A DNA stretch of 64,000 bases from Botryosphaeria dothidea (GCA_011503125.2 WWBZ02000062.1:3162001-3226000), one strand, 5' to 3'; shown: positions 42,792 through 53,348, counted from the stretch's first letter. Notes: generated from the letters alone by a model not told the origin. Program-made: numbers and translations.

Positions 42792-43901
42792 TCAAAATAA
42801 AAAAAAGTCAAACAAGTCAGGTTTGCTCCTAACTTGCGCCGTCTTCTTCTTCTCCTCCTCCTCCTCCTCCTCCTCTTCCTCACTGCACTCCTCAGCGCCC
42901 CGCTCATCGTCTCCGGAGGAGATGCTCATGGCCCCCAGTTCACCCTCCAGCCCTGAGAAATTGATCTCGGGGAGAACGGCATCCTCCTCAGGCACAATGA
43001 GATGGGGCCCCTTGCCAAAGAGATCCGCCTGCTTCTCAGCCCACTTCACGCCGACGGGCAGGCGCGGGCGGCGGCGCGGACGGGCCCTGCTGCAGAGCCT
43101 GTGCTCGGTTCCCGGCTCGGCAGCCCGGACGATATCCGCCAGCTGCGCGGCATTGCGGGCCCTGATCCTGACGGGAGCGGCCTCCAAGAAGCCGGGGCAG
43201 CCGAACTGGCCGTCGTGGTGGACAACGGTCGACTCCTCGACAAACGAGCCGGCGGCGGCCGCGTGCTGCAGCTCCGCGGAGGCGATGGAGAAGGCGTCGG
43301 CGTCGCACTCGCTCTTGGCGTTGCCTTCGAACTGGCAGATCAGGATGCTCTCGAGGGTGGCGCCGGAGCCGTGGCACGCGGGAGTGGGCGTGGCGTTGCC
43401 GGAAGCCTCCCAGAACGCTTCAGAAGTCGAAGCGACCGACTTGGAGCGGGCGGGGAAGAACAGGCTTGTCTTGCTCTTCAGGACGGGAAGCGCGGCGGAT
43501 TCGGCGACACCTTCTGTCTCTTCCGCTGCCGCCTCTCCTTCCTCGGGCGAGTCGTCCAAAGGCGCCGGAGGGCCAAGACGGGGCCAGAAGACGATCTTCT
43601 CGTATGGCTTTTGCCATTCGAAGACCTGGCCCGGCTTTAGTGGGGTTCCAGCCGGACGAGGGCTGCTCTTGGGAACCGCGAGAGGGTTTCGAGGAGACTG
43701 CTGAGTCTGCCCTGATTGGGCTTGGGGTGGGGGGGGTTGGTTCCGGAGAGGGGCTACTCCTGGAGACCATGCGGGGGTTCGGAGAAGGCTGGAAGATGTG
43801 GCTGGCGATGGTGATGGTGATCTTCGGGATGCTGGCCTCCGAAAAATACTCCAGCGAGGCCGTGTTGGGCGTGCTGGACTCCGGAGACACTTTCTCGTCA
43901 T
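42792..43901 (-). CDS. Open frame of 369 aa: C-terminal exon of the acidic protein gene or a separate gene
   Basis: I do not recognise a domain. The credible part contains KPGQVFEWQKPYEKIVFWPR, then an acidic linker, SEAFWEASGNATPTPACHG, and a stretch rich in Ala and His, ending with a Glu run and DLFDFF. The frame overlaps the last bases of the 531-aa protein upstream (43898-45552). A 50-nt intron at 43959-43910 (GTGTCG donor, CGCAG acceptor) would join the two into 883 aa in frame. However, the translation of 43909-43770 in this frame is Arg/Ser/Pro-rich, while a second minus frame over the same bases looks more natural (SIPKITITIASHIFQ). A C8 run near 43730 could hide an indel. Whether this is one gene or two is unresolved. 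Confidence 0.42.
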   Translation of the reverse strand: MTRKCLRSPARPTRPRWSIFRRPASRRSPSPSPATSSSLLRTPAWSPGVAPLRNQPPPPQAQSGQTQQSPRNPLAVPKSSPRPAGTPLKPGQVFEWQKPYEKIVFWPRLGPPAPLDDSPEEGEAAAEETEGVAESAALPVLKSKTSLFFPARSKSVASTSEAFWEASGNATPTPACHGSGATLESILICQFEGNAKSECDADAFSIASAELQHAAAAGSFVEESTVVHHDGQFGCPGFLEAAPVRIRARNAAQLADIVRAAEPGTEHRLCSRARPRRRPRLPVGVKWAEKQADLFGKGPHLIVPEEDAVLPEINFSGLEGELGAMSISSGDDERGAEECSEEEEEEEEEEKKKTAQVRSKPDLFDFFLF

Positions 43902-45552
43902 GGCCTTTCCTGCGGGGCGTTTTTGTCCCCGGCCATGTTGTCGTCCGCCTCGTCGACACCGAAGATGTTTAGTTCGTATATCCTTCTGACTAGCTTCTTG
44001 GCCTCGGTTTCCGGAATCCCATCTTCCTCATCTGTCTCCCATTCCTCTTCGTTCTCCTGCCAACCTTCCGCTTTGTCCGTGTGAGCATGGACGGCCTTTT
44101 CCTCCTGCTCCTCCTCTTCATCTTCCTCGATGATGGAGGCGAGGGGGCCATGGAGAGCTTCCAAGGGATCCATGGCGTCGGTCTTGGGGTTATCTTCAGG
44201 GAAATTGCCGCTCGATTCCTCAGAGCCACTGCCGTGTGTGACCCAGTTGATGCTTCCCTCAGACAGTGAAGAGGACGTGGCGGCGTTGTCGGTAGGGGTC
44301 GCAGCCGGCTCCTCGTCCTCGTCAGATTCCTCCAGGATCGGGTTCTCGATCTTGAACGAGGCCAGCATAGTCCGGGTGCATGCAGCCCGTTCCAAGAAAC
44401 CGTTGTCGACCCGCTCTTCCTCGACACAGCACTTGAACCGAGGCGCCGGCGAGGCGGGCGGAGTGGGCGTGGCGGCGGGGCTGGGGCTCTCGCCCAGCTG
44501 ACGAGTGGCCATCGCCTTGGTGCGTCGGAGGCTGCGGCCAGTGACATTGGGGCCGAGCGGCGTGGCCGGCTGCCCGGGCTCGGGTTGCGGTTCTGGCTCG
44601 ACGATCTCCACCTCGCAGAGGCGCGAACGCTGTGGGATGAAGACCCCCTGGGGGTGGTGCTCGGTGGGCACCAGCCCGTCCGGACTGGGGTGCCAGGACG
44701 GGAAGTCCTTGTCCCTGGGTTTCTTGAGCCCCTTTGCGCCGCGAGGGTAGTGGGGCTCGACGCCGTTCATCAAGTAGACATTCTTCCTGCCCGTGGCGTA
44801 GGGCGGGAAGTCGATCTCCAGGCTTCTGGGGATGTCGTAGAGGTGAGCGTCTGCCCTGTTGAAGCAGCTGGCTCGGCGGGGGATGCCGTGGCTGGTATTC
44901 CCTTCAGTGGCTGCTAGGCGGGTCCAGAAAATGTCCGCGGCGATGTTCCGGGAGGTTGCCCATTTGCACACCTCCATGGAGGTGTTGATGTCCAAAGGAG
45001 AGAGTGTGTAGCCTGGGTCGTCGGCAGGAAGGGGTCCACTGGAGATAAGGACTGACCTGTAGGTGTCATCACTATCTTCGTCTTCCTCGCTATCATTGGA
45101 GCTCATGGTGGAAACCGAGAAGTGGTCGAAGGCGTCGAGGTCATCTTCGACAATGGGTTCATCGGTTGGAGGGGCGGAAAGCTGCTCTCCTCTATCAGCG
45201 GAGCGCCGGAATGAAGATAGGAGTGAGTGCTTAGAAACGTTTGATTCCGACATGGATTTCGAGGATTTGCTGCACAAAGCGGCTACCTTTTTCGAAGCGG
45301 AGCGCACGACTTTGGCGGACGACTTTGGGAGCTTCTTCAACTTGGATGCAAAACGTGCGGTCCTGGACTTGCTGTTTAGAGAATCAGTAATGGTATTCAA
45401 GTGAGATCCAAGTGCATATATGCTACTTACCTCTCAGAGTCGATGGCGCTGGGGACCAGCTTGTTCGGGTGGTCACCCGAGGATGTGATGACCTCCTGCT
45501 CAGTCGAAGACTTGAGCGTACTCAGGGAGGATAGGAATGTAGAAAGACCCAT
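43898..45552 (-). CDS. Acidic protein of an unrecognised family, copy 1
   Basis: Two exons, 45552-45431 and 45371-43898, give 531 aa if the TGA at 43900-43898 is the true end. Residues 40-100 are basic and Ser/Lys-rich (FASKLKKLPKSSAKVVRSAS); then comes an acidic stretch. Residues about 160-300 form a domain shared with the protein encoded at 46900-48978: IPRRASCFNRADAHLYDIP, then PRGAKGLKK, then FIPQRSRLCEVE. The C-terminal third is acidic and disordered (Glu and Asp runs). No signal peptide, membrane segment or enzyme motif is visible. The name and function are unknown. The two genes are in tandem on the same strand, so a local duplication followed by strong divergence is the simplest reading. 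The end of the gene is uncertain (see the overlapping frame at 42792-43901). Confidence 0.7.
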
Positions 45553-46899
45553 ATCGACTCGATGATATGTGGATGGTCCTTTTAGTCGGAAGAGGAGACG
45601 GACGGAGGACTAGACAGTGTGGGTTTGGTGCGTTGACGTGGTGGCGTTCGCGGTGTCGACACTGAAGGCGTGATGCAGGATGGAGATCGAGAACGGTTTG
45701 GTGTTGGCCGTAGAAGCATCAGAATATCCTTAGAAGGGATCTGGACGCAGCTTCTGGTGTCACGACCTCTGGTGGTTGATGTTAGTGCTCCTCCAAGGCA
45801 ACCAAGGCGCATGGTGTTTGCTGCCGCATGGCGATGAACACCACAACAACGCGATATACGGGAACACGCATCTATGACAGAAGGCTACGATCACAATAGA
45901 GCGCTAGGCACCAACGTATATGTCGTGAATGATGCGTTGTGGTGATTCGGGAGAAGTATTACTGAGGCGGCCACATCAGCTCAGAGCGCGAAGTCGTGCG
46001 TCTTGTTGAACCAAATGCATCGCCGTCCACTGCCTTTTGAGAGCATATAGAAGTATATTCACTGCCGCCACACGCTTCCTCACAGCCTCAAACCCCAGCT
46101 CCATTGCTATTTGAGCCAGGCGCCCATCGGCAGATCCGCAACTTCGGGTGCGGGAAAGTGACTTGATGCGCCAGAAACAGCCCAGGAAACAGCACAAAGA
46201 ATAATGAACATATAGTTCAATTGAATGAGACATATGAGAAGATTTATGCCTCTAGTCCGCGATTATCTGGGCGCAAATAATACTTAGCGCTTATGAGTAT
46301 GCTGCGCGCAGTTGCTATGTTGCAAATATCGGCAGGAGGATAGAAGCTGGGACTGGCGAAAAGGGAAATTTTCAGGTAGAGGTCATCGTCGCCTCCCTTT
46401 AATTATATCACCGCTGGTATTACTTCCATGTTAGCAAAGTTCGACAATCAAAAAGGCCGTGGTATTCTCATGGCCAGCCGTAATCTTGTGCCATCTGCAT
46501 CTGAGCGAGCTCGCTCTCCGCAAAATGATATCAAAAAATGCATCTGACTTCCCAAACCGTACCTATTGTCCCATGAAACAAAGACCAGAAAACACACATT
46601 GCCCCAGAACAATGCAAAGTCCCGCTCGCTATTACCAAGCAATGCTATGCTTCCCTAGATGAAAACCGTCCTGAACATACAGAATGCGCAATCCTGAAAC
46701 CCCGTGGTATAGCGCGCCTGACCGCAATGCATCATGATGAAAACCCGCACCCATGCGAACAGGGAAAACAAAAAGTAACAAAACCAACATGGGCAGACCT
46801 GGAGCCCTCGACTCCACATCTTCGTCCGCGACACTCACGTCCGGACGACTTCTCCACATCCCTCGTGCAAGGCACGCTCGTCGAGCAGGAAGCCCCCCC
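45553..46899. other. Spacer between the tandem paralogs
   Basis: About 1.35 kb holding the promoter of copy 1 and the 3' UTR of copy 2. Two minus-strand frames have coding-like patches: 45582-45812 (Ser/Pro/Thr-rich, ends 30 bp upstream of the copy 1 ATG and could be an upstream ORF) and 45976-46233 (85 codons, includes LAQIAMELGFEAVRKRVAAV). Neither is supported further. Confidence 0.4.
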
Positions 46900-48978
46900 T
46901 CAACCCAAAAACGCCACAACACCACCCACCACAGCCACCGCACCGGCAACGACATTCTTCCAATCCACCTTCTCCTGATCGCCATCGCGCTTGTCCCCGA
47001 CGAATCCCTGCCACAGCGTCCTCGCCGGCACGACCTTCTTCGCAGACTCGGTATTCCTGAGCGCGCGCGTCGGAGAAAGGAAGGCAGGGCTGGGCGGCGG
47101 CGGCGGCGGCGTGGTTGTAGTAGTGAGGTCGATTGAGCGCGAGCGACCAGGACCGGTGAGCTTCTGGCTGGGGTTAGCGCTGGGGGAGCGGGTGGTGCGC
47201 TCTGGGGTGCGCGGGGAGGTGTTGATGGTTATAGAGGCGTGAGGCTCGTTGTGCGGTGGGTCCACGGCGGTGGGATTTTCGATTGTGGGAAGCGCTTCGA
47301 TGGTGGGGAACTCATCGGCGGAGGCAAGCTCGTCAACGGGAGGCAGTATGTCGGCGGCAGGAGGCTCGGTGATGGAAGGGAGCTCGTCGGTGGTAGGAAC
47401 TTCCCCGATGGTAGGAAGCTCGTCGACGTTATGAAGCTCATGGATGGCAGGGAGGCGGTTAACGTCAGGAAGCTCGTCGATGAAAGAAAGCTCCTCGATG
47501 GTGGGACGGAGATCGGAGCTGTCAAAGAGTTTCGAGAAACGGGGGCTGTCGTTGGCCTCGAGGGCGATGATAGGTGCGATGGTGGCGTCTGGCTCCTCCG
47601 GATCCTCGGTGGTGGTGGACATCTCTTCGATAGGGAGAGGCCAGGAGAGATTGAAGAAGTCGTCAAGGTCGAGGTCACTGTTTTCCTCAACAGCAGGTGT
47701 GGAGGTGCCATTGGCGGTGTCGATGTCGCTCAGGTCCTCGGTGGGCTGAGTAGAGGTGACGAAGGGGTCTTCCAGCTGGAAGCTCTCCTCGCTGATGCCG
47801 CTATCGTCCTCCTCATCGCTGTGCTCGGGTAACTCAGGTGCGTAGATGATGGAGAGGAGCTTGACGATGGGTGTGGTAGCCTCACCGCCAAGCTCCTCCT
47901 CCAGGACGCAGGCACTGAACGACTCCACCGACGTGTTGAGAGAGGAATCGAAGGGCTCGTCATCGCTGCTGCCAAAAGCAGCCCAACCCTCCTCGTACTC
48001 CTCCTCGGAGCTCTCCTTCTCCTTCTCCACCTCCACCATCTCCGCCGCCCCCTCCATCTCCGCATCTCCCACGAACTCCATCTCCTCCGCATTCCACACC
48101 TCGGAGAGGTGGGAGCGCTGGGGGAAATACTTCCCCGTCCTCATCCGCGAAACCTCTCCCATGGGGACATAGTCCTCCACCAGCAGCTCGATCTCCGGAT
48201 CCCCCTCCTTCTTCAAGCCCTTGCTCCCCCGCCTATGAAGCTCCCGCGGGCGCTGGGAATCCATGCGGTAGGACCCCTTCAACCCTCCCGCCAGCCAAGG
48301 GAACTGGATCCCAGCATCCTCGGGGACCTCGTACAGCTCGCCGTAGGCGCGGCGGAGAAGGCTGGCAATGCGCGGGATGTCGTTGTGCGCGTAGTCGTCG
48401 CCGTGGCGGCTACACGAGAGAATCCAGTCGGCGTCCTCCCAGATGCGCGGCGCGTACGCCCACGCGCAGACTTCTGGGGGTGTGCTGGTCCAGTCGCACC
48501 AGCTGGGGGAGAGGGTGAAGGTCCAGCCCGGGTGGTCCCAGTTGAGGAAGTCGGTGGTGGGGCGCTGGCTGTTGGATTCGGAGATGGCAGCATTGAGGGT
48601 GGATGATGCGGCGCCGAGGACGGAGATGTCTTCGTCATCGTCGGGGTAGACGGTCCAGTTGGGCGAGTCGTCGGCGGCGGCGGGTGTGCCTTCGTCTGGC
48701 GTGACGGTCCTGATGGACGGAGGGGGGGAAGTAGGTTCTTCGGTAACAGGGGCTTCGTAGAGCGCCTCCTGGACCTCGTTCTCGTGCTCCTCCTGAACTT
48801 CCTGCTCAGGTTCCTCCTGGACTTCATCCTCGGGCTGCTCAATGACGTCCTCCTCACACTGCGTCTGGGAGGCGTCGTCTGCGGATATAAGCTCTTCGAA
48901 CTCGGCGTCCCAATCAATGGTGCCGAAGCTCTCAAGACCGGCAGCGAAGCTCTGCGGTTGGATGGCTTGTGGTGCCAT
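46900..48978 (-). CDS. Acidic protein of an unrecognised family, copy 2, with hexapeptide repeats
   Basis: The single exon encodes 692 aa. Residues about 150-300 match copy 1 at 43898-45552 in order and spacing: VCAWAYAPRIW, IPRIASLLRRAYGELYEVP, RRGSKGLKK and YFPQRSHLSEV. The N-terminus is strongly acidic (VQEE-type repeats at 50-75). Residues 493-570 are about 13 hexapeptides near the consensus I/V-D/E-E-L-P-T. A Pro run precedes a basic-acidic segment, and the last 18 residues are hydrophobic (NVVAGAVAVVGGVVAFLG), which would suit a tail anchor; there is no N-terminal signal peptide. I know no family with this plan. Function is unknown; membrane tethering is inference. Confidence 0.75.
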   Translation of the reverse strand: MAPQAIQPQSFAAGLESFGTIDWDAEFEELISADDASQTQCEEDVIEQPEDEVQEEPEQEVQEEHENEVQEALYEAPVTEEPTSPPPSIRTVTPDEGTPAAADDSPNWTVYPDDDEDISVLGAASSTLNAAISESNSQRPTTDFLNWDHPGWTFTLSPSWCDWTSTPPEVCAWAYAPRIWEDADWILSCSRHGDDYAHNDIPRIASLLRRAYGELYEVPEDAGIQFPWLAGGLKGSYRMDSQRPRELHRRGSKGLKKEGDPEIELLVEDYVPMGEVSRMRTGKYFPQRSHLSEVWNAEEMEFVGDAEMEGAAEMVEVEKEKESSEEEYEEGWAAFGSSDDEPFDSSLNTSVESFSACVLEEELGGEATTPIVKLLSIIYAPELPEHSDEEDDSGISEESFQLEDPFVTSTQPTEDLSDIDTANGTSTPAVEENSDLDLDDFFNLSWPLPIEEMSTTTEDPEEPDATIAPIIALEANDSPRFSKLFDSSDLRPTIEELSFIDELPDVNRLPAIHELHNVDELPTIGEVPTTDELPSITEPPAADILPPVDELASADEFPTIEALPTIENPTAVDPPHNEPHASITINTSPRTPERTTRSPSANPSQKLTGPGRSRSIDLTTTTTPPPPPPSPAFLSPTRALRNTESAKKVVPARTLWQGFVGDKRDGDQEKVDWKNVVAGAVAVVGGVVAFLG
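47269..47502 (-). repeat. 18-bp minisatellite coding for hexapeptides
   Basis: Inside the copy 2 gene about 13 degenerate 18-bp units encode hexapeptides such as IDELPD, VDELPT, TDELPS, VDELAS and IEALPT. Unit length is kept at six residues with no frameshift, which suggests selection on the peptide rather than neutral decay. Confidence 0.8.
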
Positions 48979-49739
48979 TGTGGGCGAGACGTGTGTAAAT
49001 GTTTCGAATTTCCAGAGAATTGCTGCAAGCAGCGCTGCTATGAGCTGAAAATTGTGGTGGTGTGTTTGTCTCGCTTGGACGTTGTGTGCGGATTGTTATT
49101 AGAAAGGTGGTGGTGCGGATGGAATGAAGACCTGAGGATCTGCGTGGAGTGTGGATTGAGAGAGCGCGCGCGAGGTGTTGCGAGTTTTTGAAACGTGGAG
49201 TGTGCGATGAGCAAGAGAAGGTGTAGAGCGTGTCGAGGTGCGAATGAGTTTGTTGTCGTGGCAGTGGTGTGCGGACGTAGAAGGGACAACAATGAGTCGC
49301 AGCAAAGACACAACGGAGGAGGTTGTCAAGGGGAGAGTGGAGCGTGCGGCAAGAAGAAAGAAACGCAGGCAGGCAGCGCGCGTGTGAAAGTGTTAGTCGC
49401 ATGCCAATAGCCAGCTATTGTTGTGTTTGCTGCAATCGCTGTGCAGACAGGCCTGCGCATATGGTGAATGAGCGTCACTGGACCTGAACAATCCATCACT
49501 TGCGCCATTGTCACTATTCTCGACCTCAAACCATTCTATAGCTGGAGTATGGCTATCTTGATAACCAAGGCGACTTTGATGTATTATAATACATGCAATT
49601 TCAGGCTCTCTACACGCAGTTCAACGCAGACACTTCTCGACTGCGGGAAATTCGGAGAGAGTGTGTAGAACAAGCAGACAACGATTAGCTACCAGTACCA
49701 GAACAACGAATGTACCTACATGCAGCCGCCCTCCTCTTC
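48979..49739. other. Upstream region of the copy 2 gene
   Basis: Contains the promoter of copy 2 and the 3' end region of cnxE, both on minus. Minus-strand frames at 48932-49402 are Ser/Thr/His-rich and lie where a 5' UTR is expected; they are not convincing genes. Confidence 0.45.
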
Positions 49740-52083
49740 TCACCGCCCGAATTCACTAATCAATGGTCCCATCATCAACGCATCCACCATCCCCCCCTTC
49801 CTAACCGCACCGTCCTTCACCGGCAAGCACAGCAGCGCATTCGCCCCCTTGAAGCTCGCGATACGCGAGCTCCGCTGCCCACCCGTACTGCTCGCATGCA
49901 GCCCACCATCGCCCCTGACCGTCACCAACGCGCGGTGATACTCCGCCCTCTTCCCATCGCACCTAACATCCCCATCAACCCTGACCCGCACCTTCGGCAG
50001 GCCCGCTGGCGCGATACCGCTCGCGCGGTGCAGGCTCGGCAGCACGAACAGCTGGAACGTTGTGACGGCGCTGGCCGGGTTACCGGGGAGCGAGAAGATG
50101 ACGGCGGTGCTGTCGCGGGCGCCGGACTCGCTGTCTTTGAAGGGGATCGTGGCGAAGGTGGTTGGTTTGCCGGGTTTCATCGAGACGCGGCCGAAGTGGA
50201 TGGTGCCGCCGAGGGAGCGCTCGATGGTTGGTTTGAGTAGGTCGAGCTCGCCCATCGAGACACCGCCGCTGGTTATGATGAGGTCGACGCGACGGAGCGC
50301 GCTGCGCAGGGTGTTTTCGAGGGAGCCGGGTCTGCGAGGAGTTTAGCTTGTTTTACGGATATGTGAGAAAGGAAGAGCCTACTGGTCTGATGCGATTCCA
50401 AGATCCACGGTCTCAAAGCCGGAGGAGCGGGCTGCATTGAGCAGGGTCGGTCGGTTGGTATCTCGGACCTCGCCCAGCTTGAGGTCGCCCGGGCGGTTGA
50501 ACTCAACAATTTCATCACCGGTGCTGAGGACGCCGACAACAGGTTTCTTGTAGACTTTGACCTCCTTGACGCCCACGGAGGCGAGCAGGCCGAGCTCACC
50601 ACCAACGGCAGTGATGCCTTCGCCGGCCTTCATGATTACATCACCGGCTTGGACATCGCTGCCCACTTCGCGGACATTCTCCCCGGGTTTGATGTCGGAG
50701 GTGAGGATCTTGATCTCCTTTTCCTCTTTCCCGTCTTCGGTCATGCTCTCGAGGATAGTGTCTTCGACCATGATGACGGCGGAGGCATGAGGAGGTAGCG
50801 GCGCGCCTGTTGTGATGCGGGCAATTTTGCCTTCTTCAAGAGGAGGAATCTCACCAGCTTGAGCATGCGAGACCAGGGCGACGGGATATACACCCTCTTT
50901 GAAGGTACCGGACTCAGGAATTCCCACCTGCTGCGTGTAAGTGCTTCGGTATCATGAATAGGAACGTGAGCCTGGGCTTACAGCATAGCCATCAACAATA
51001 CTGGCCCTGAACGCTGGCACGGACTCTGGAGCCTTGATGTCTTCGGCGAGTACATGGCCTACCGCCTTCTCTCCAAGCGCAATAGTTACGACAGTCGGCT
51101 TCGGCGTATGCTGCGCAATCAGATCCAGTGCCTGTTCCACGGAAATCATTTCATAAGGAGATTTGCGGTAGCGTCTGGTTGGCCCGAGACTTGGATCATT
51201 TGACTGAGGGTTATCGTCCGGGTTTGTGTGCGCCCTGGGAGCTGCATGGCCTCCGTGCCCGTGACCATGGCCGTGCCCATGGCCATGGTGATGATGGTGG
51301 TGATGACCTTTATCCCCTGGCATACCCTCAGTATTTGGTCATTTGAGCATCAGGAAGCACTTTTACCTGCAAGCTTTGAGTTGGAATGAAGTCCCGCTTC
51401 TTTCTCAAGCTTCTTCACGCCGCCAGCATGAAGTGAGCGGGAATCGGCTCCAGCAGCTTGGATGCAAGCATGAGGAAGCTGTTTGATGACAGCTTCCAAG
51501 TTCTCTTTTGCGCCTTTTGGAGAGCCGGGAAGCGTGATAATCATCGTCTTGTTCCTGACGCCCGCCACGGGCCGTGCCATCATAGCAACTGGGCAAGATT
51601 AGCCGAGAGTACTGAGTATAAGAGTAGGGGAGATCTTACAAGGTGTGACCTGCAAGGAGGCGGCCAGCATGCCGTGACTTCAAATCGTTAGAGGAGTTGT
51701 ATTGCTGAGATTTGATATGGCTGCTTACACAATTCCAGATGCATGTTTTTGGATCAGCGGGCCCACAGCCTGCGGCCGAGGTCAGTATAACATTAGGAAA
51801 AACGATCGGCGCGCATTACCTCTGGTGTAGTATCTTTGATCGTAAATCCTGTGCCACCGCTCGTGACTATCAGATTGACCGAGTCCTCCGAGTCGGACCA
51901 GCGCTGGATGAAGCGCTGGATGTCGAGGACATTATCGGGAACGATATCGATGGTTTGGACGTGCCATTGGCCAGCGCCTTCTCTTTGAAAGACTTCTTTG
52001 AGCGTGTCGCCGCACTTGTCCGTCGAAGGATCCTTTGCGGCGGTTTCGGAAACGATGAGGATAGCTGCTTTGAGTTGCGACAT
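49740..52083 (-). CDS. cnxE: Molybdenum cofactor synthesis fusion protein (MogA-MoeA; gephyrin/CnxE type)
   Basis: The protein adenylylates molybdopterin and inserts molybdate, the last steps of cofactor synthesis needed by nitrate reductase. Seven exons: 52083-51820, 51769-51729, 51677-51640, 51588-51367, 51316-50982, 50927-50383 and 50331-49740, giving 678 aa with all phases closing. The N-terminal MogA-like domain (about 1-180) has NLIVTSGGTGF and FAMMARPVAGVR. A His/Gly-rich linker follows (seven His then alternating Gly-His). The MoeA-like domain starts SPYEMISVEQALDLI and has RASIVDGYA, ITTGAPLPPHASAV, VVGVLSTGDEI, RDTNRPTLLNA, LIITSGGVSMGELD and IFSLPGNPASA. The G-then-E order is the one found in fungi and animals, opposite to plant Cnx1. 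The exon 6 acceptor is a CAGCAG tandem that could add one Gln. Confidence 0.94.
51250..51305 (-). repeat. His/Gly-His codon repeat in cnxE
   Basis: Repeated CAT/CAC and GGC/GGT codons encode a run of seven His followed by about six Gly-His pairs in the linker between the two CnxE domains. Confidence 0.85.
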
Positions 52084-52527
52084 TGCGGGTGTGTTGTGTC
52101 ATCGGCTAGCGGCATGCCAGGCCGGCGATAGAAAAGCCCCCGCTGACGTCGACGCAACGCGGCTATGATGATTGCGGCATGCATCGCACGTCAACTTCCA
52201 CTTTTAGCCAGTATTTCACGAGCATCCAAGAAGCTGAACTGCTGCCGCATCTATGGCGGGTATTTTGCTACAGAAATTCGCTAAAATGCAAAGTAATCAT
52301 CAACCTCCACCCATCCGCCGTCTGCCCTGACCGTCCCGAACGCACTGTTCCCAGATATACAAGCCTGAATATGCACAAGATGAAGAGGATCGTACACCAC
52401 GGTTGCCATTTGTGGCTCTCCTGCTGTTTTGGACGTCTATCCCAACGCCTCATAGTACACGGTCGATCCATCCCATCCAGCGGACGGCGCTATTGTCCCA
52501 TTTCGTTTTATTTCAAACCGACCTTGT
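52084..52527. other. Intergenic between cnxE and VMA16
   Basis: Both neighbours lie on minus; the 444 bp should hold the cnxE promoter and the VMA16 3' UTR. No gene seen. Confidence 0.5.
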
Positions 52528-53348
52528 TCACTCCTGGCTGAAGTCGGCGGCCTTTCCAGAAACGAGCAGACCAATAATAAGACCAAAGAGACCAAGAACA
52601 GAGCTGAAGATCTCAATGACGAGAATCTTGACGAACCTATCCAGCAATGCGTTAGCTTCCTCGGGGGTTGTAGCTTCGTCCAACTTACAGGCTTGGATCC
52701 GCAGCATCGGCAAGGGCAGCACTGCTGCCGTTGATGCCAACTGAAACACCGCAAATCAAGTTGCACATGCCAACCGTGATTCCTCCCCAGAAAAGAGCAT
52801 ATCCAGTGTAGTAGTTGGAGGCCGAGTAGAGGGCATCGCCACTGACGGACTGGATCTTGGCGGAGAAAACGATGGACATGATGACACCGTAGATAGCGAC
52901 GACCTCGCAGAAGATGATGGAGATCAAGTTCTTGGTCCGTATCCTGGGTGCCTTGACACCTCCACCGAGAATGGAGCTACCGGTGATGAAGATACCCCTA
53001 CAAAGTTTCAGCAAGCTGTCCGTCGTCATAAACTGCGCTTTCTCTGCGTACCATGCAGCTCCAACCACGGACAGGCCGATGCAGAGGCCGATACCCATGT
53101 CCGCCCACATGTACGGCGAGACGCTCTCGAGAAATTGTCCAACCTGGCAGCGTCGTCATCAGTCAAGCTTGGTTCGGTCATCAAGAAAGTCGGCGCATAC
53201 GTTAAAAGCCTCGCCCTCGCCGTTGAACAGCATATCTGCAAGCAAATCAGCGCAAGCCGGCAGGTGGGAGCCGGGGAAGAGTGAACGTACACAGGCCGAC
53301 GACGGTCAAGGCGGCGGAGGCGCCGCCAGCGCCGTAGATGAGACCCAT
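52528..53348 (-). CDS. VMA16: V-type ATPase proteolipid subunit c''
   Basis: Subunit c'' is one copy of the membrane rotor ring of the vacuolar proton pump. Five exons, 53348-53291, 53235-53201, 53143-53052, 52997-52689 and 52636-52528, give 200 aa; every junction keeps frame. Helices include [40 protein letters not shown] (with the proton-carrying Glu in FCEVV), [20 protein letters not shown] and [20 protein letters not shown]. The Lys-Ala-Pro-Arg-Ile loop is typical for c'' rather than c or c'. Slightly shorter than the yeast protein (213 aa). The gene diverges from TOA2 over 308 bp. Confidence 0.94.
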
